DNA of 64,000 nt from Onchidella celtica (Eukaryota; Mollusca; Gastropoda; Systellommatophora; Onchidiidae), in contig OZ007573.1 in the NCBI GenBank assembly GCA_963931925.1, forward strand, positions 37,666,796 to 37,730,795. The letters run 5' to 3'. The translations under genes were made by a program, and so were the position numbers. Shown here in pieces: positions 1-10,976 of the stretch. A model generated the notes under the pieces. That model worked only from the letters and a program-made list of their open reading frames with translations. It ran no database searches and was not told the origin of the DNA. Position 1 is the first letter of the stretch. Each line of letters opens with the position of its first letter.

Positions 1-1530
1 CATTCATATAATTTTAACACATTGGTGTACAACTGATTCAAAGTGTGTGTGGAATTCTCAGGTAGACCTAGGTTGAAATATTGGGAATGTGAAGACAAAC
101 AGACCACCATTTCGCCCAGATTTAATAACCCGATATTCTCTGTTTTGAATATTATACTAGCATTGGCCCTGCTATTGCCCACGACAAACTGCTCATCACT
201 GTCAATTCAGAGTGATTATAACAGATCTGCTTCATTTTGCATGCTCCTTTACATTTATTTTGTCACTGTTTGTTTGTTTGCCTTAGATAAGTCTTACTGC
301 ATTCCCCTTGCATATTTAATGTCCTAGGCACCCTTTCAGCATTTGAGGTGAAGCTTGTCATGAAATGGCAGCAGTCTGTACACTGGTTAGTTTCATTTAA
401 GTAACTGTCCCATTGTGCAAATGATTATTGAGCATTTCAGACATCAGGAGACAGCATTAGAAGTTAAAGTTTTGCCAGCCCTCCAACAACCAGATAAATA
501 ATTAAGGAGGAGGGGGAGGTGGTCAAGGCCTGTTCTTTAGCAAGTGAAAGAGAGTACAGGCTTCATGTGTGTTCACCAAGCCTTATCAACTCAGTGTGGA
601 AAGCCTAGCAGAAGGAAGGATGGCATCATAGGCTCATGTGTAGGTGAAAAGGAGAACCGGAAGTGAAATCAGCAACATAAAGCAAACTCAAAAAAATACT
701 TCCCCACCTTCTTAAGTCTTGAAATCTAAAAACGGATCTCCTGCAGGTCGAATGGATGGCACCTGTAACATTTCACGCAAATCTGAGCTGTGTGATGCTA
801 AAAATCCTTAAGTTTTTTTATTATACAGATATGAATCTAGAACTAGCTGATCTAGTCTAGCTAACTCTGTGACATGTTGGCACATTCTGATCACTATGTG
901 GGTGGTATTTTTACTCATATCAGTCCTTTCAGAAATATGATTGTTCAGCATCGGTCAATAGTTTTCATATTTTGATCAACTTGTAAAAATACAATAACCC
1001 CCCAAAAATCTCACTATAGTGCACACAGTATAAGTTTTATTATTTATCCACAAGAGGTGACCACAAATTTTCCTTGGAAATATGACTGTTATTTATAAAC
1101 AGCAGTGTCCGGTGATAAATCTTTCACAATTTGTGATTCTAGATCTAGAATCTAGGTTACCTACATAGATCAATATTAAAGCCTAGACTCTATTCAAAAG
1201 TCGCTGTTATTCCCTCTAGGTCTGGCAAAGTTTTGATTGATTCTGTACTGACTTTCCAAGTGTGTTGTGTTTGAGTTTGGGTTCAGGTTTTATGGCGCGT
1301 CGGCATGACAGTGGCCAATTTGTGCCCATCTTAGCCTATCTAGGTACTCTGTCTATATTTCATATTCACAGTTTCATTAGTTTACATTTCGCAAGTGAAA
1401 TTAAATAATCACCTTTAAAATTTATTGCATTGGTAAAATTCTAAAAAATTGTTTTGTATAAAGTTGAAAGAGAGTCAAAGCTGCAGTCTATAAATGCATA
1501 CATGTATTTTGCAACATAAACAGTATGTAT
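1..1530. other. No gene recognised
   Basis: AT-rich, non-repetitive sequence. The only open frame (43-327, +) has 94 residues with two hydrophobic stretches, no recognisable motif and no codon pattern that sets it apart from chance. A TAGATC-rich spot lies near 1141-1160. I see no RNA gene, terminal repeat or transposase remnant. Confidence 0.5.
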
Positions 1531-1537
1531 ATTAGCA

Positions 1538-2665
1538 CATTACCTTAATTACGACTGCCGGGCAAAAACCTAGCTGTATGCAGTAAGGGCCGATGTGCAA
1601 TTTGTAGGTCATAGCTGCAGACTATAAAATATGCACTTAGCACTTTACCTTAACTACGACTGCCGGGCGAAAACCTAGCTGTATGCAGTAAGGGCTGATG
1701 TGCAATTTGTAGGTCATAGCTGCAGACTATAAAATATGCACTTTACCTTAATTATGACTGCCGAGCAAAAACCCAGCTGTGCACAATAAGGGCTGATGTG
1801 CAGTTTGTATGTAAAAGCTATAGACCATAAAATCTGTATGTTAGCACATTACCTTAACTACGACTGCCGGGCGCAAACCTAGCTGTACACAGTAAGGGCT
1901 GATGTGCACTTCAATGTATGTCAAAGCTGCAGACCATAAAATGTGTATTTTTAGCACATTACCTTTAACTACGACTGCCGGGCGCAAACTCAGCTGTACA
2001 CAGTATAGGCTGATGTGCTGTTTGCATGTCAAAGCTACAGACCATAAAATGTGTATTTTAGCACATTAACTTTAACTACAACTGCCGGGCGAAAACCCAG
2101 CTGTACACAGTCAGGGCAGATGTGCAGGTTGTATGTCAAAGCTGCAGGCCATGAAATATGTATTTTAGCACATCACCTTAACTACGACCGCTGGGCGAAA
2201 ACCCAGTTGTACGCAGCAAGGGCTGACGTGCACTTTGTGTGTCAAAACTGTAGCCTATAAAATACATACATGATGTACATGTATTTGCAACATAAATAAT
2301 CTGTAGTTCACACATTACCTTAACTACAACTGCCGAGCACAACCCAGCTGCACACAGTAAGGCTGATGTGCAGTTTTTTATATTTTGTCAAAGCTGCAGC
2401 CTATAAAAGGCGTATTTGCAATGTAAATTATAATGTGTATTTGACACTACCTTAACCATGACTACTGAGCAAAACCCAGTTGTACACAGGTAGGGCTAAT
2501 GTGTGCTTTGTAGGTCAAAGTGCAGCCTATAAAATAAGAATATGTACATGTATTTGCAACATAAATAACTTACTATATGCATTTAGGCACATTACCTTAA
2601 CTGTGACTGCCAAGCAGAGCCTAGCTGTGCACAGTTGGTACTTATGTGCAGTTTGTTTGTCAACT
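1538..2665. repeat. Tandem array, about ten diverged units of 105-145 bp
   Basis: Each unit begins near CACATTACCTTAACTACGAC, continues with TGCCGGGC, then CAGTAAGGGCTGATGTGCA, then AAAGCTGCAGACCATAAAA. Units start near 1538, 1641, 1741, 1846, 1956, 2062, 2169, 2309, 2444 and 2588. The first seven are about 102-110 bp; later ones grow to 135-145 bp by gaining an ATGTATTTGCAACATAAAT-type spacer that also precedes the array at 1500-1520. Small open frames across it are by-products of the period. Minisatellite; no protein is supported. Confidence 0.9.
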
Positions 2666-3900
2666 TAGCACACCTGAAGGTGAAGGATAAACCTACAAAA
2701 GGATGTATGACACATGTACATAGATTGATCCCTTTGTGCTTTCATGTCTGCACAACACTCCTATATTTTCCAACTACCGAGTACAGCCCCGAAGTAGAGA
2801 ATAATGGTGTTATGAGTGTGTTGATCATTTCAGTGACCTGTTGATCTGGCTTGTTTTTTCATTTTGATGACACAGCCTTTCTCAAATTTTGGGCCCCATG
2901 TGGTATTCAGACTACCATAACAAAAAATATGAGGGGGTGTGGGGGGGGGGGGGGGGGCATGTTTACGAAGAGAAAAACTATGCGAGGAAAAAAATCGTTG
3001 TTAAATTAAAAAAAAAAAGACTAATTTAAAACAAGGAAGCTAAAAAAAAAAAGGCCCAATTACTATAATTAACTTTAAAAAACAAGGAAAATGGACTTTG
3101 AAAAAAACAATGATGATGTTCTGACACTGCAAATTGAAGACAAATATTTTTTAGATGATAATGAACAAACCTGACGGTAAAAAAAAACCTCAATCATGTA
3201 AAACATCAAAAGAAGAAAAAAAATCCCTCAAGAGGGCATCGCAGGAGGCAGAGACTTACTGTTATGTCAGGTCGGCATATCCGATTCTTCAAGGTAACGC
3301 TGATGGTTCAGTTCAGAATTGTTTAAGTGTAATTGAAATTTTTGCAAGACACCACATATGATATAAAAAAAAACTTATCTGATTCTTACAAAGACCTACC
3401 ACTGCTCATACAGCTAGGACGTGCTTCAAATTTTGAAGGTGCCTTCCTTTCAACCTGCAGGAGGTTCTTTTTTAGATCTGAAGACTTGAAATGGCGGAAA
3501 AGAATTTCTTTCTGAGTTTGCATGGTGACACTTATTTTGCAATTCCCCCCCTCCCCCCCCCTTACACACAAAACCAAATTCTTTCTTATCCACGAACATA
3601 TGATGTTATCATTTCCTGCGCTGTGTTCACTATTAAAAACACAATGATCCGGGCAAAAATTATTGCCATTTCATGACAATCTTCGTCTCTAATGCTGACA
3701 GCATGTGTAGAGCATAAATGCACAAAAGGAATGCAGAATGACTTTTCTAAAGAGAAACACACAAACAACAACAACAGAACAACCCACTACACCACATAAC
3801 CCAGCTAGACTATACAGAAAACTCACGGGATTTTTGACAGGACCTAGCAATCCTCATACAACTTGGAGTTTCTTGAAATTTCGAAGATGCCTTTTTTTCA
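2666..3900. other. No gene recognised; G tract, A-rich sequence and a diverged 55-bp repeat
   Basis: A run of about 18 G lies near 2940-2958, followed by A-rich sequence to 3240 and a C tract near 3545-3562. A stretch near 3400-3475 recurs in diverged form near 3845-3910 (shared blocks such as CTCATACA, TTTGAAG and GCCTT), so part of this region is an imperfect direct duplication upstream of the Tigger remnant. Short open frames here match nothing I know. Confidence 0.4.
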
Positions 3901-3909
3901 CCCCGCAGA

Positions 3910-4450
3910 AGTTCGACAAGCCAAGGTGCTTAAAAAATATTCACACTCTTCCAGTGACTTACAAAGCAAACAAGAAGGCCTGGATAACTGGAGCTTTGTT
4001 TGAGGAGTGGATTTGCAAATTAGATAGAAAGTTTCTCTTGGAAGGGAAAAGTATCGCAATGATTGTAGATAACTGCAGTGCTCACCCTTGCATTCCAGGA
4101 CTACGAGCAATCAAAATGGTGTATCTTCCACCAAACACAACCAGCATCCTGCAACCATGCGACCAGGGTATTATACAAAACTTCAAGTGTTTGTACAGAA
4201 AGAGAGTCTTGAAGAGATTTTCATTGCTTCTTTTGAAGAATATGGAAGCGTGGACAGTTATTACAAAATGACCATATTAGATGCCATCAACTTTGCTGCT
4301 GCCTCATGGTTTGAAGTTAAACCAGAAACAGTAGCCAAGTGCTTTGAAAAAGCAGGTTTCACCATAGACAGAGATAATCAGCACATGGAACCAGAAGATA
4401 AGCAGACGAGCCTGTCTCAGAAGGTGGCAACCGGACCATTGGATGAATAA
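3910..4450 (+). pseudogene. Tigger/pogo-like (DDE_1) transposase, C-terminal half, frameshifted
   Basis: Frame one (to about 4211) reads KPRCLKNI, LPVTYKANKKAW, ALFEEWICKLDRKF, then IVDNCSAHP and LPPNTTSILQPCDQG, the block order of the Tigger/Jerky DDE_1 catalytic core with its second and third aspartates. After NFKCLYRKRVLKR the similarity jumps to another frame (about 4212-4450): SYYKMTILDAINFAAASWFEV, then PETVAKCFEKAGF, the usual helical C-terminus. So there is one frameshift near 4210, and the N-terminal half (HTH DNA-binding region and the first catalytic Asp) is missing. Dead copy of a DNA transposon. No terminal repeats were found. Family call strong, element boundaries unknown. Confidence 0.85.
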
Positions 4451-5983
4451 AGAGATGTTTTTCTCATTTTCTTTGAGAGTTATCTTTGCTGTCTTTAGTA
4501 TGAGTGTGCAGGAGAAGAATGAAAGTGATACATAAGACAAAATTGTGAGAATTCTTCGATTTGTTGTAGAAATATTGATGATTGAAGTTTGGCAAAACCA
4601 CCCACTGAGTCACCATAAAGTGGGACATCCCAGGGTGACCAAATGAATGCAAGTAAAAGTAATCAATATTCATGTCTTATACGTTTTTTCTTGGTCTGGA
4701 CCCGCTTTAAAGACTACTCTTTGATTTTCAAGCGACAGTCAATGAAAATTCGAACTATGGCAGAAATGTTTGGATAAAAAAAAAAAACACTGATCGATCG
4801 TTACAGGTTTTGTCAACAGAGTTTGTTTTTTTTACAAGGTCGTTTTGATCTCTAGTTCAAATTTGAAAGGTTGTAGAGTCAAACTCAATGATGAGCACAT
4901 CAATAGAAACCAAACTGAGTGGTTACATTGCATTTTGAACAAAGTTGTCATAGTGAATGGCTGTTTTTTAGCAAGATTGTTCATTTTTTGCCAGATCGTC
5001 ACGATCGACCATATCAATGGAATTTGAAACTAAATTTACTTTCCTCCGCTTGCGGATTCGAAACTGTATCACAACATGTTTCTTTCCACTCGAGAGACTG
5101 GCTTGGAAGGAAAGATAGTGCCCTCCCATCGAGAAGGTCAGTTAAAGATTTTTGTCAGCATTTTTTTCGATGTAGCGCTCGACAACATGTAACGATCGAC
5201 TTTGATTATAAGGGTTTTACTGTCAAATAAGACTTTTGAGTGGTTATGGACAGTCTAACATGCTTTTGACGAATGAAATCGAGTAAACAGTTTGGTTATT
5301 CCTCAATAATTGTCAGTTGTTTTTTTTCTGGAATAATGGACATGTTTGAAAGCTGACACAAGGGTAGATTTCAGTCAGCATCACGATCGATCATAAATGT
5401 CGACGGAAATTCATAAAAATCTCAGTTTTTGCTGTTTTATGCATTTTTACAAAATGAATAACTGTTCTACAAAATCTTGTGGCATTTGTGTGTATGATTT
5501 GCTGGTTGGGTACACTGTATAAGACTTTCTATGTCGATCGTTATCCTTCTCAGGCAGGACTAAAGAAAGTTGTTACAATACCTTGTCATCGTCACGATCC
5601 ACCAACAATTTGAAAAGAAATCACCACAAATGAAGATGATATGTTAGAAAAGCATTTTGAGGCTCATTCCAGAAGGTCACAAGACAGTGAATTGAAACAA
5701 GCTCACGTTCTTTCAATGTATGGGACTTTTCTTAAAATTTTTGTGTTGATCATTACATCCTGCAACCTGACAAAAATGGAATTTTAGTCAAAGTAATGAT
5801 CAACATTGAAATCCTGTGAGCTTGTTGAGTGTAACCTCATCATTATCATCACTAGTAAATGCACCCATTCTCCGAGCTGTGAGTGGCAAACAAAAGAAAA
5901 GAGATTGACAGACTGCAAAGACACGTTAGACAAATGCTGAGTTTTTTAAAACTATTAGCTTACCGGACAATCATGGTCGCAAA
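4451..5983. other. No gene; recurring CGATCG-bearing motif
   Basis: No credible coding frame. Variants of TCACGATCGAYCAT occur at about 4997, 5386 and 5590, with further CGATCG palindromes near 4793, 5194 and 5534. Two of the three are followed by an AATTTGAAA-type block. This may be a badly eroded repeat with a 200-400 bp spacing. Confidence 0.35.
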
Positions 5984-6208
5984 ACTTCAGGGGGAAGGTC
6001 TTCCCCCCGTCCGCGCCACTGACCAAAAAGTAAACAAACATAATTAATATGGTGACCTCCCCTCACCCGCGCTTTCATTCTTTCTTTCTTCTTTCTTTGT
6101 CCCATACAAATACTAAACCCCAACCATTTGATAAGCCCACTCATAAGTCCCCTCTTTAGTGTGTTTTCTTGACTGGCGCGGACGGGCGGAGGACCTCCCC
6201 TTCAGGGT
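5984..6208. repeat. Foldback (inverted-repeat) element, about 225 bp
   Basis: The arm at 5984-6022 contains GGAAGGTCTTCCCCCCGTCC then GCGCCA. Its reverse complement recurs at 6171-6208 as GGAGGTCCTCCGCCCGTCC then GCGCCA. The arms are about 38 bp and roughly 80% alike by eye, around a 150-bp core. MITE or other foldback; no target duplication could be assigned. Confidence 0.6.
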
Positions 6209-6807
6209 ATACACATCAAGCTGAGCACATGTCTTGTTTACTTTCAAGCAGGCCACGCTCAAAGGAAATGGCATATTCGATACTGTGTATCGGTTTTGCT
6301 CGCGCCCAGTAAAGAGGTTGAAGAATCGCCATCCATAACAATTATATAAACATACATTACGGCATCCATGCAGCTCGACAGGATAAAAAACAGTAGGCCT
6401 AGGCCTAGATATACCAAAATTGTGAGTATGTCGCTTAAAGGCCATGAAAATAAATGCTTAGACGTCATGCAGAAGTTTGCGCAAAATGACAGCCTTCGAT
6501 GCTGAGGTTTAGAAAGAAGAGGGGGGGGGGGGGGGGGGAATCTTTCCAACATATTCCATTATTCATTACTACCAGCTATAAGCACCCGTACCCATACGGG
6601 TTTGAAGTGTTTTATTCAAACCGCATCCTCCTCCTCCCCTCCCCTGTTCCCCACCCTTCCTCTTCGTACTCTGAATCTCCTTATCTTTTTTCCCCATCTT
6701 TCTCTTCTTCTTCTTCTTCACACACACACACACATGTAGGCCTATAAAGATGAACATAAATACTTTCACGCATTATTTGCACATAGAATTATAATGATAT
6801 TGTAATA
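6209..6807. repeat. Low-complexity stretch: G tract, CT-rich run, (CA)n
   Basis: A run of about 18 G lies near 6521-6538, then a C/T-rich run at 6628-6720 ending in a short CA microsatellite. Open frames on both strands (such as 6569-6769, -) are low-complexity translations. No gene seen. Confidence 0.7.
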
Positions 6808-9467
6808 TTAACCCTTTAACTGACATAGTCGCTACAAGTCGCCGCTATCGGCAGACTGGTACAGTCGCCGCAAGTCGCCGTAAACGCCCCCATCACACCC
6901 ACATCTGCTTTCCGCCGGTAGTCACATTATTACCGGAATGGTTTAGAACGAAACTAGAAAGTTCATGCTTTCCGGTAGTGTTTCTTCGATCGAAATCGGT
7001 TAAAATTTGGTGTTTGTGTGATTTTTTGAAGTTGGAACATAATTCTGGTGCCATGGAGGAACTTTTGCAGCTTTACCGTGAAGCAACAGGTAGGCTGTAT
7101 GATGGAAATACACATAATATCGTCGATTCTGTGCCCGAATCGAGTGAAAACTTAGAATCCGGTGGTGAATTAGACATCGGTGATGGAGGAGACACTGTTT
7201 CAAGTGCTGAGATTGTACCAGACAATGATAACAATGATACAACAGTGGACAACGAAGCTGAAAGCGATGTTGACAATGGCATACTTGTGGGAGGAGTTGA
7301 GAGTGACAGTGACAGTGATGGAGAGGAGACTGTTGACATTACTGATAATGAAGATGCCAGACAATGGAGTAATCAGGTGAATGGCAACACAGTCAGGGAA
7401 TTTTTACAAGACACAGGCCCAGTTCATGATCTGCCTGTTGGATCAGAGCCGCTTGACTTTTTTCATCTCCTGATTCCAGAACATGTGTTTGAAATGATTG
7501 CTGAAGAAACAAATAGATATGCTGACTTTTGTGCTCAAAAAACTGGTAAAAGGGATGAGAAGTGGACAAAAGTGGACAGTGCAGACATCAGGGTCTTTAT
7601 TGCCATAATCATTTTGTTTGGAATACACCAGCTTCCAGAAATTCCCATGTACTGGAGTAGCGACGATCGGCTCAACGTCCCTGGCATTGCCAATTGTATG
7701 GGTGTGGTTCGCTTCACTAAAATAAGCAAGTATCTACACCTGAATGATTCAGCTCTGTATATCCCCAAAGGAGAGCCTGGACATGACCCTCTGTACAAAG
7801 TTACTCCTCTTCTGGAAACTGTTTTAGAAAGGTACGTATTATCATATGCGGTAATTTGTAAAAAAAACAAAACACAAAAAAGCCTTACCTCTCAAACCTC
7901 ATCTTTGACTGCATTATTTATTCTTAGTTCAGCACAGAGCATGGTAAAATTACACACTGTTTGACTCTAATCTAGTCTGTTTGTCTATCAAGCATTTGCA
8001 TTATATAATATTATTTTTTTTTAGTAAAAAAATGACCACATCCTTGATACAAGCTAGAAATGTTTGACGTGTAATTTTTTCAACACTGATCTAGCATATT
8101 TTTTTCCAGCTATTCTATGTGTTCTCCTCTGTCTATTTTTCCATTAGCTTCCCAAGGTACTTTCAGCCATCACAAAAGATCAGCATCGATGAGGCTATGA
8201 TTCCGTTCAATGGGCGGCTCCTATTCAAGCAATATATTCGCGGGAAGCCCAACCCATGGGGCATCAAAGCATGGTGTGCTTCTGACGCCGCAACAGGCTT
8301 CTTGCTGAATTTCCAGATCTACACAGGCAAGAGTAATGAGCAAATGCCCCATGGACAAGGACACCATGTGGTGACTACTGTTGCAAGGAGATATCTGCAC
8401 AACAACTATCATTTTTTCTTTGACAATTTTTTTTCATCTGTTCGGCTTGTTCAGGACCTGCTGGACATGAACACCTACAGCTGTGGCACAATCCGCACAA
8501 ACCGTGTTGGATGGCCTGTTAACCTGCGGCCAGCACAGACAAAACACATAAAGAGAGGGGACACCAGATACATGGAGCGTGGAGAGATCTTGGGCACAGT
8601 CTGGAAAGACAAGCGTTTTGTCCACGTCATTTCCACAAATGCCAGCAACACCGATGTAACGGTCTCTCGTCGAACTGCGCGTGGTCTTCAGGATGTCAGC
8701 ATCCCTCACTCTGTCCACACCTACAATAAAGGGATGGGTGGGGTTGACATGTTTGACCAGCTTTGTTCATACTACACCTTTGGAAGAAAGTCCAGGAAGT
8801 GGTGGCGATATATTTTTCGCTTCGTGTTTCAGGCTGCCCTCGTGAACTCGTGGATTCTCTTCCGAGAATCAAACAGGCCACACACACGAAAACACAAGAA
8901 TATGGACCAAGTGTATTTCCGACTGGATATTTGCACAGCGTTGGTAAAAGGGAATATTAGGAAAGGCCGGAACACACTTCCGAGGCAGCCAGCAGCCGCC
9001 GGAGCAGCAACACTGAATCTTCAGCAGCATGAGCAGATCAAGATCGGCAAGAAGCTAGCCTGTCATTTATGCTCCAGAAACAAAAACTACCCAGGGAAAA
9101 GGAAAAGGGCACCAGAGACAGTCTATGGGTGTTCCCTGTGCAAAGTTAGGCTGTGTAAGGGCACATGTTTTGCCAAATTCCATGCTGAGTTGAGCCAGTA
9201 AGGTAGGCTGAATGTGTTGTTGCGTGTAATTTCCATTTCAAATTTTTTTAAAAAACATCTTCCAGTCTTCTGACGGTCATAAAAATTTGCATGTAATTGC
9301 ACACACCACTTGTCTGTTCTTGTGTGAAATTTCAGATTTTTTGGTGCATAAGTTTTCTGTGTGTGATTTTTTTCAATAGTTAATCATGTTTTTGCACAGA
9401 GTTATGTCCCTTCACCTGAAATTTCAGAAGGGTCTGCCTGAGAGGGCTGTGTCAGTTAAAGGGTTAA
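6808..9467 (+). mobile_element. piggyBac element 1, apparently complete
   Basis: Flanked by TTAA at 6808-6811 and 9464-9467, the target duplication typical of piggyBac. Left end CCCTTTAACTGACATAG (6812-6828) and right end CTGTGTCAGTTAAAGGG (9447-9463) are inverted copies with one mismatch in 17. A GTCGCCG-rich subterminal block follows the left end (6836-6885). The 2.65-kb interior holds one spliced transposase gene. No other element interrupts it. It looks whole, hence young or recently active; mobility is inference. Confidence 0.93.
7053..9201 (+). CDS. piggyBac transposase (two exons, about 607 aa)
   Basis: Cut-and-paste transposase of the piggyBac (DDE_Tnp_1_7) family. Exon 1 is 7053-7831, intron 7832-8156 (GTACGT...CCAAG), exon 2 8157-9201; the junction keeps frame and restores LETVLERYFQPSQK. 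I prefer the ATG at 7053 over the in-frame one at 6978 because it opens MEELLQLYREA. An acidic Asp/Ser-rich N-terminus (EAESDVDNG, SDSDSDGEE) precedes the catalytic core. The three aspartates are in ISIDEAMIPF, FFFDNFFSS and GMGGVDMFDQL. The C-terminus has the expected cysteine-rich zinc domain (CHLCSRN, YGCSLCKVRLCKGTC). Length is normal for the family. No stop or shift seen, so it could be functional. Confidence 0.93.
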
Positions 9468-9521
9468 TGTCTATCATGTTTGTAACGTTATTTTTACAAT
9501 AATATATCTTTTTGTTGCTAG

Positions 9522-9660
9522 GCGCTGTGTGCCTATGACTTATGACTTGTTGGAGAAGTGGGGCGAGGGAGACTTGACATTTACGTGCCGTATGTGTGCT
9601 TTTGAGAAGGGGGCCTACTCTGCTACAAAAGCTCTTGAGCGGCATGTATGTTTGTTATAC
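9522..9660 (+). pseudogene. Orphan exon resembling the MULE zinc-finger exon
   Basis: After an acceptor-like GTTGCTAG the frame reads RCVPMTYDLLEKWGEGD, TFTCRMCAFEKGAYSATKAL, ending LERHV then a stop. It is clearly related to the start of the big MULE exon at 27190 (RCVPMDLDLLATW, FLCRNCAFANGSYDITASL). In both, RC plus C-x2-C would complete a PHD-like finger begun in a preceding exon. No matching first exon is seen upstream; piggyBac 1 ends only 55 bp before. Either a stray piece of a related MULE or an exon of a host gene from which the MULE finger came; the former seems likelier. Confidence 0.6.
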
Positions 9661-9689
9661 TGAATACTCCAGTAAAGAGATCATCCGGG

Positions 9690-9895
9690 TCCTTTAGGGT
9701 GGGTATGGGAGGGGGTGTTAGAGGAAAGAGGGAGAGTATGAGTAGACAAAGAAGTGCGCATGTATGTGTGTGTTAGAGAGGGTGGGAGTGGGGCGGGGGG
9801 GTTATAGGAAGGAGGGGACATATGAGTAGTCAAAGAAGTGCGTGTGTGTGTGGGAGGGAGGGATACGAACTCTTTACACACACACACACACACAT
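9690..9895. repeat. Purine-rich duplicated block with (GT)n and (CA)n
   Basis: A GGGAGGGGG, GAGTAG, CAAAGAAGTGCG, TGTGTG series occurs twice in tandem (about 9700-9775 and 9781-9858) and ends in a CA microsatellite. Low complexity, no gene. Confidence 0.75.
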
Positions 9896-10084
9896 TGTGA
9901 TCATTATGTAGACACTCCGCGCAACATACGTTATGTGGACCGTTCATATCTTTAAAACTAATAAAGTAACAAATGTGATTTTAGATATGTTATTAAACAC
10001 TTTAAATCAATGCTGTATGCAAAATTTCAATTTCGAAAATCAATTTTTACGTCAACTTGTTTTTTTACTAGCATTGATGGGCAA

Positions 10085-10225
10085 CATCATTATCAGTGGC
10101 GTATGTTATTTCAGGATATCTCACGTTATTTGTTAAATAATAACATGTTATCTCATGTTATCTCAGGATATCTCACGTTATCTCATGTTATTTCAGGATA
10201 TCTCACGTTATTTGTTACATAATAA
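10085..10225. repeat. Short tandem repeats of GGATATCTCACGTTAT
   Basis: TCAGGATATCTCACGTTAT occurs three times, separated by TTGTTAAATAATAAC, ATGTTATCTC and close variants. The whole run is a local expansion of about 140 bp. No function is apparent. Confidence 0.8.
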
Positions 10226-10581
10226 CAACTGGAAATAAACTAGAAAAGACTACACTGGACAATTAATGAGTGGTACAAGAATAACTTTCAGAAGAAAAAA
10301 AAGACAATGTGGTAATATGGCCATAAGGTACATACCTTACTTTGCTTGGTAAATGTGATGTTTCATTCCTCTACAAGTTTTGGTTGATTCTAGTTCTTAT
10401 TTCATTGTCAAGAGTCACATAAAAAATTCACTTCTAACTTTAGTGTGCTGAGTGACCCTATCTTTGAGAGAGACTGGCTTGGGCACTGAAGCTACCTCTA
10501 AATCTGCCCTAGATCTATTATGTTCTTGCTCAATGTTGGGAGCATCACCATAAGGCATAGAGGGAGGAAGGCCTACAGCTG

Positions 10582-10705
10582 CGGGTAGCATAATTACCGC
10601 ATATCACTAAATATCACCGCACATCGCTAAATATCACCGCACATCGCTAAAAATATCACCGCACATCGCTAAATATCACTAAATATCACCGCACATCACT
10701 AAATA
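10582..10705 (+). repeat. Left terminal inverted repeat of the MULE
   Basis: Starts CGGGTAGCATAATTACCGC and then repeats a TATCACCGCACATCGCTAAA motif about four times. Matches the reverse complement of 32520-32596. The outermost 9-12 bp match poorly between ends; the inner 28 bp match exactly. Confidence 0.85.
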
Positions 10706-10776
10706 TTGGGGTGTATGCTTATATGACAATCTTATGCCATAATTTTGAATAGATCTAGTGGAACATTGGTGTTGGT

Positions 10777-10976
10777 TTGTTCCTATTGTGTGTACCATAT
10801 GCCATAAGAGTTAAACAGGGGGGGCAACTCCAGATGTCAGCTGGGCTAAGGCCACGCGACAACTGCGTGTGCGAGATGGGTCCTAAGCAGGCCCCACAGT
10901 ACCCTTGTGGAATTTGTGCTCAGGGTTGTGGTAACAACAGCATCGAGTGTTCATGTTACCAGAAATGGATTCACAG
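10777..10976 (+). CDS. MULE exon 1: first half of a PHD/RING-like zinc finger
   Basis: Open from 10777. Later in-frame ATGs exist and the true start is uncertain. It ends YPCGICAQGCGNNS then IECSCYQKWIHR at a strong donor (ACAG|GTAAGT, intron from 10977). The cut is inside an arginine codon, and the long exon at 27190 supplies the third base and RCV...FLCRNC. The joint product has C-x2-C, C-x1-C, H-x2-C, C-x2-C, a slightly irregular C4HC3 finger (C-x2-C is usual for the second pair). It sits 70 bp inside the left inverted repeat. A role in chromatin or DNA targeting is inference. Confidence 0.7.

Noticed and set aside
43-327. 94-residue membrane-like ORF
   Set aside because: No homology by eye, no supporting signals, and length within chance for AT-rich DNA.
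1538-2665. CRISPR array or tRNA cluster
   Set aside because: Units are diverged, variable in length and not separated by spacers; no cloverleaf can be drawn.
10582-10705. CRISPR-like regular repeats
   Set aside because: Units are contiguous with no unique spacers and match the inverse at 32520-32596, so they are a MULE end.
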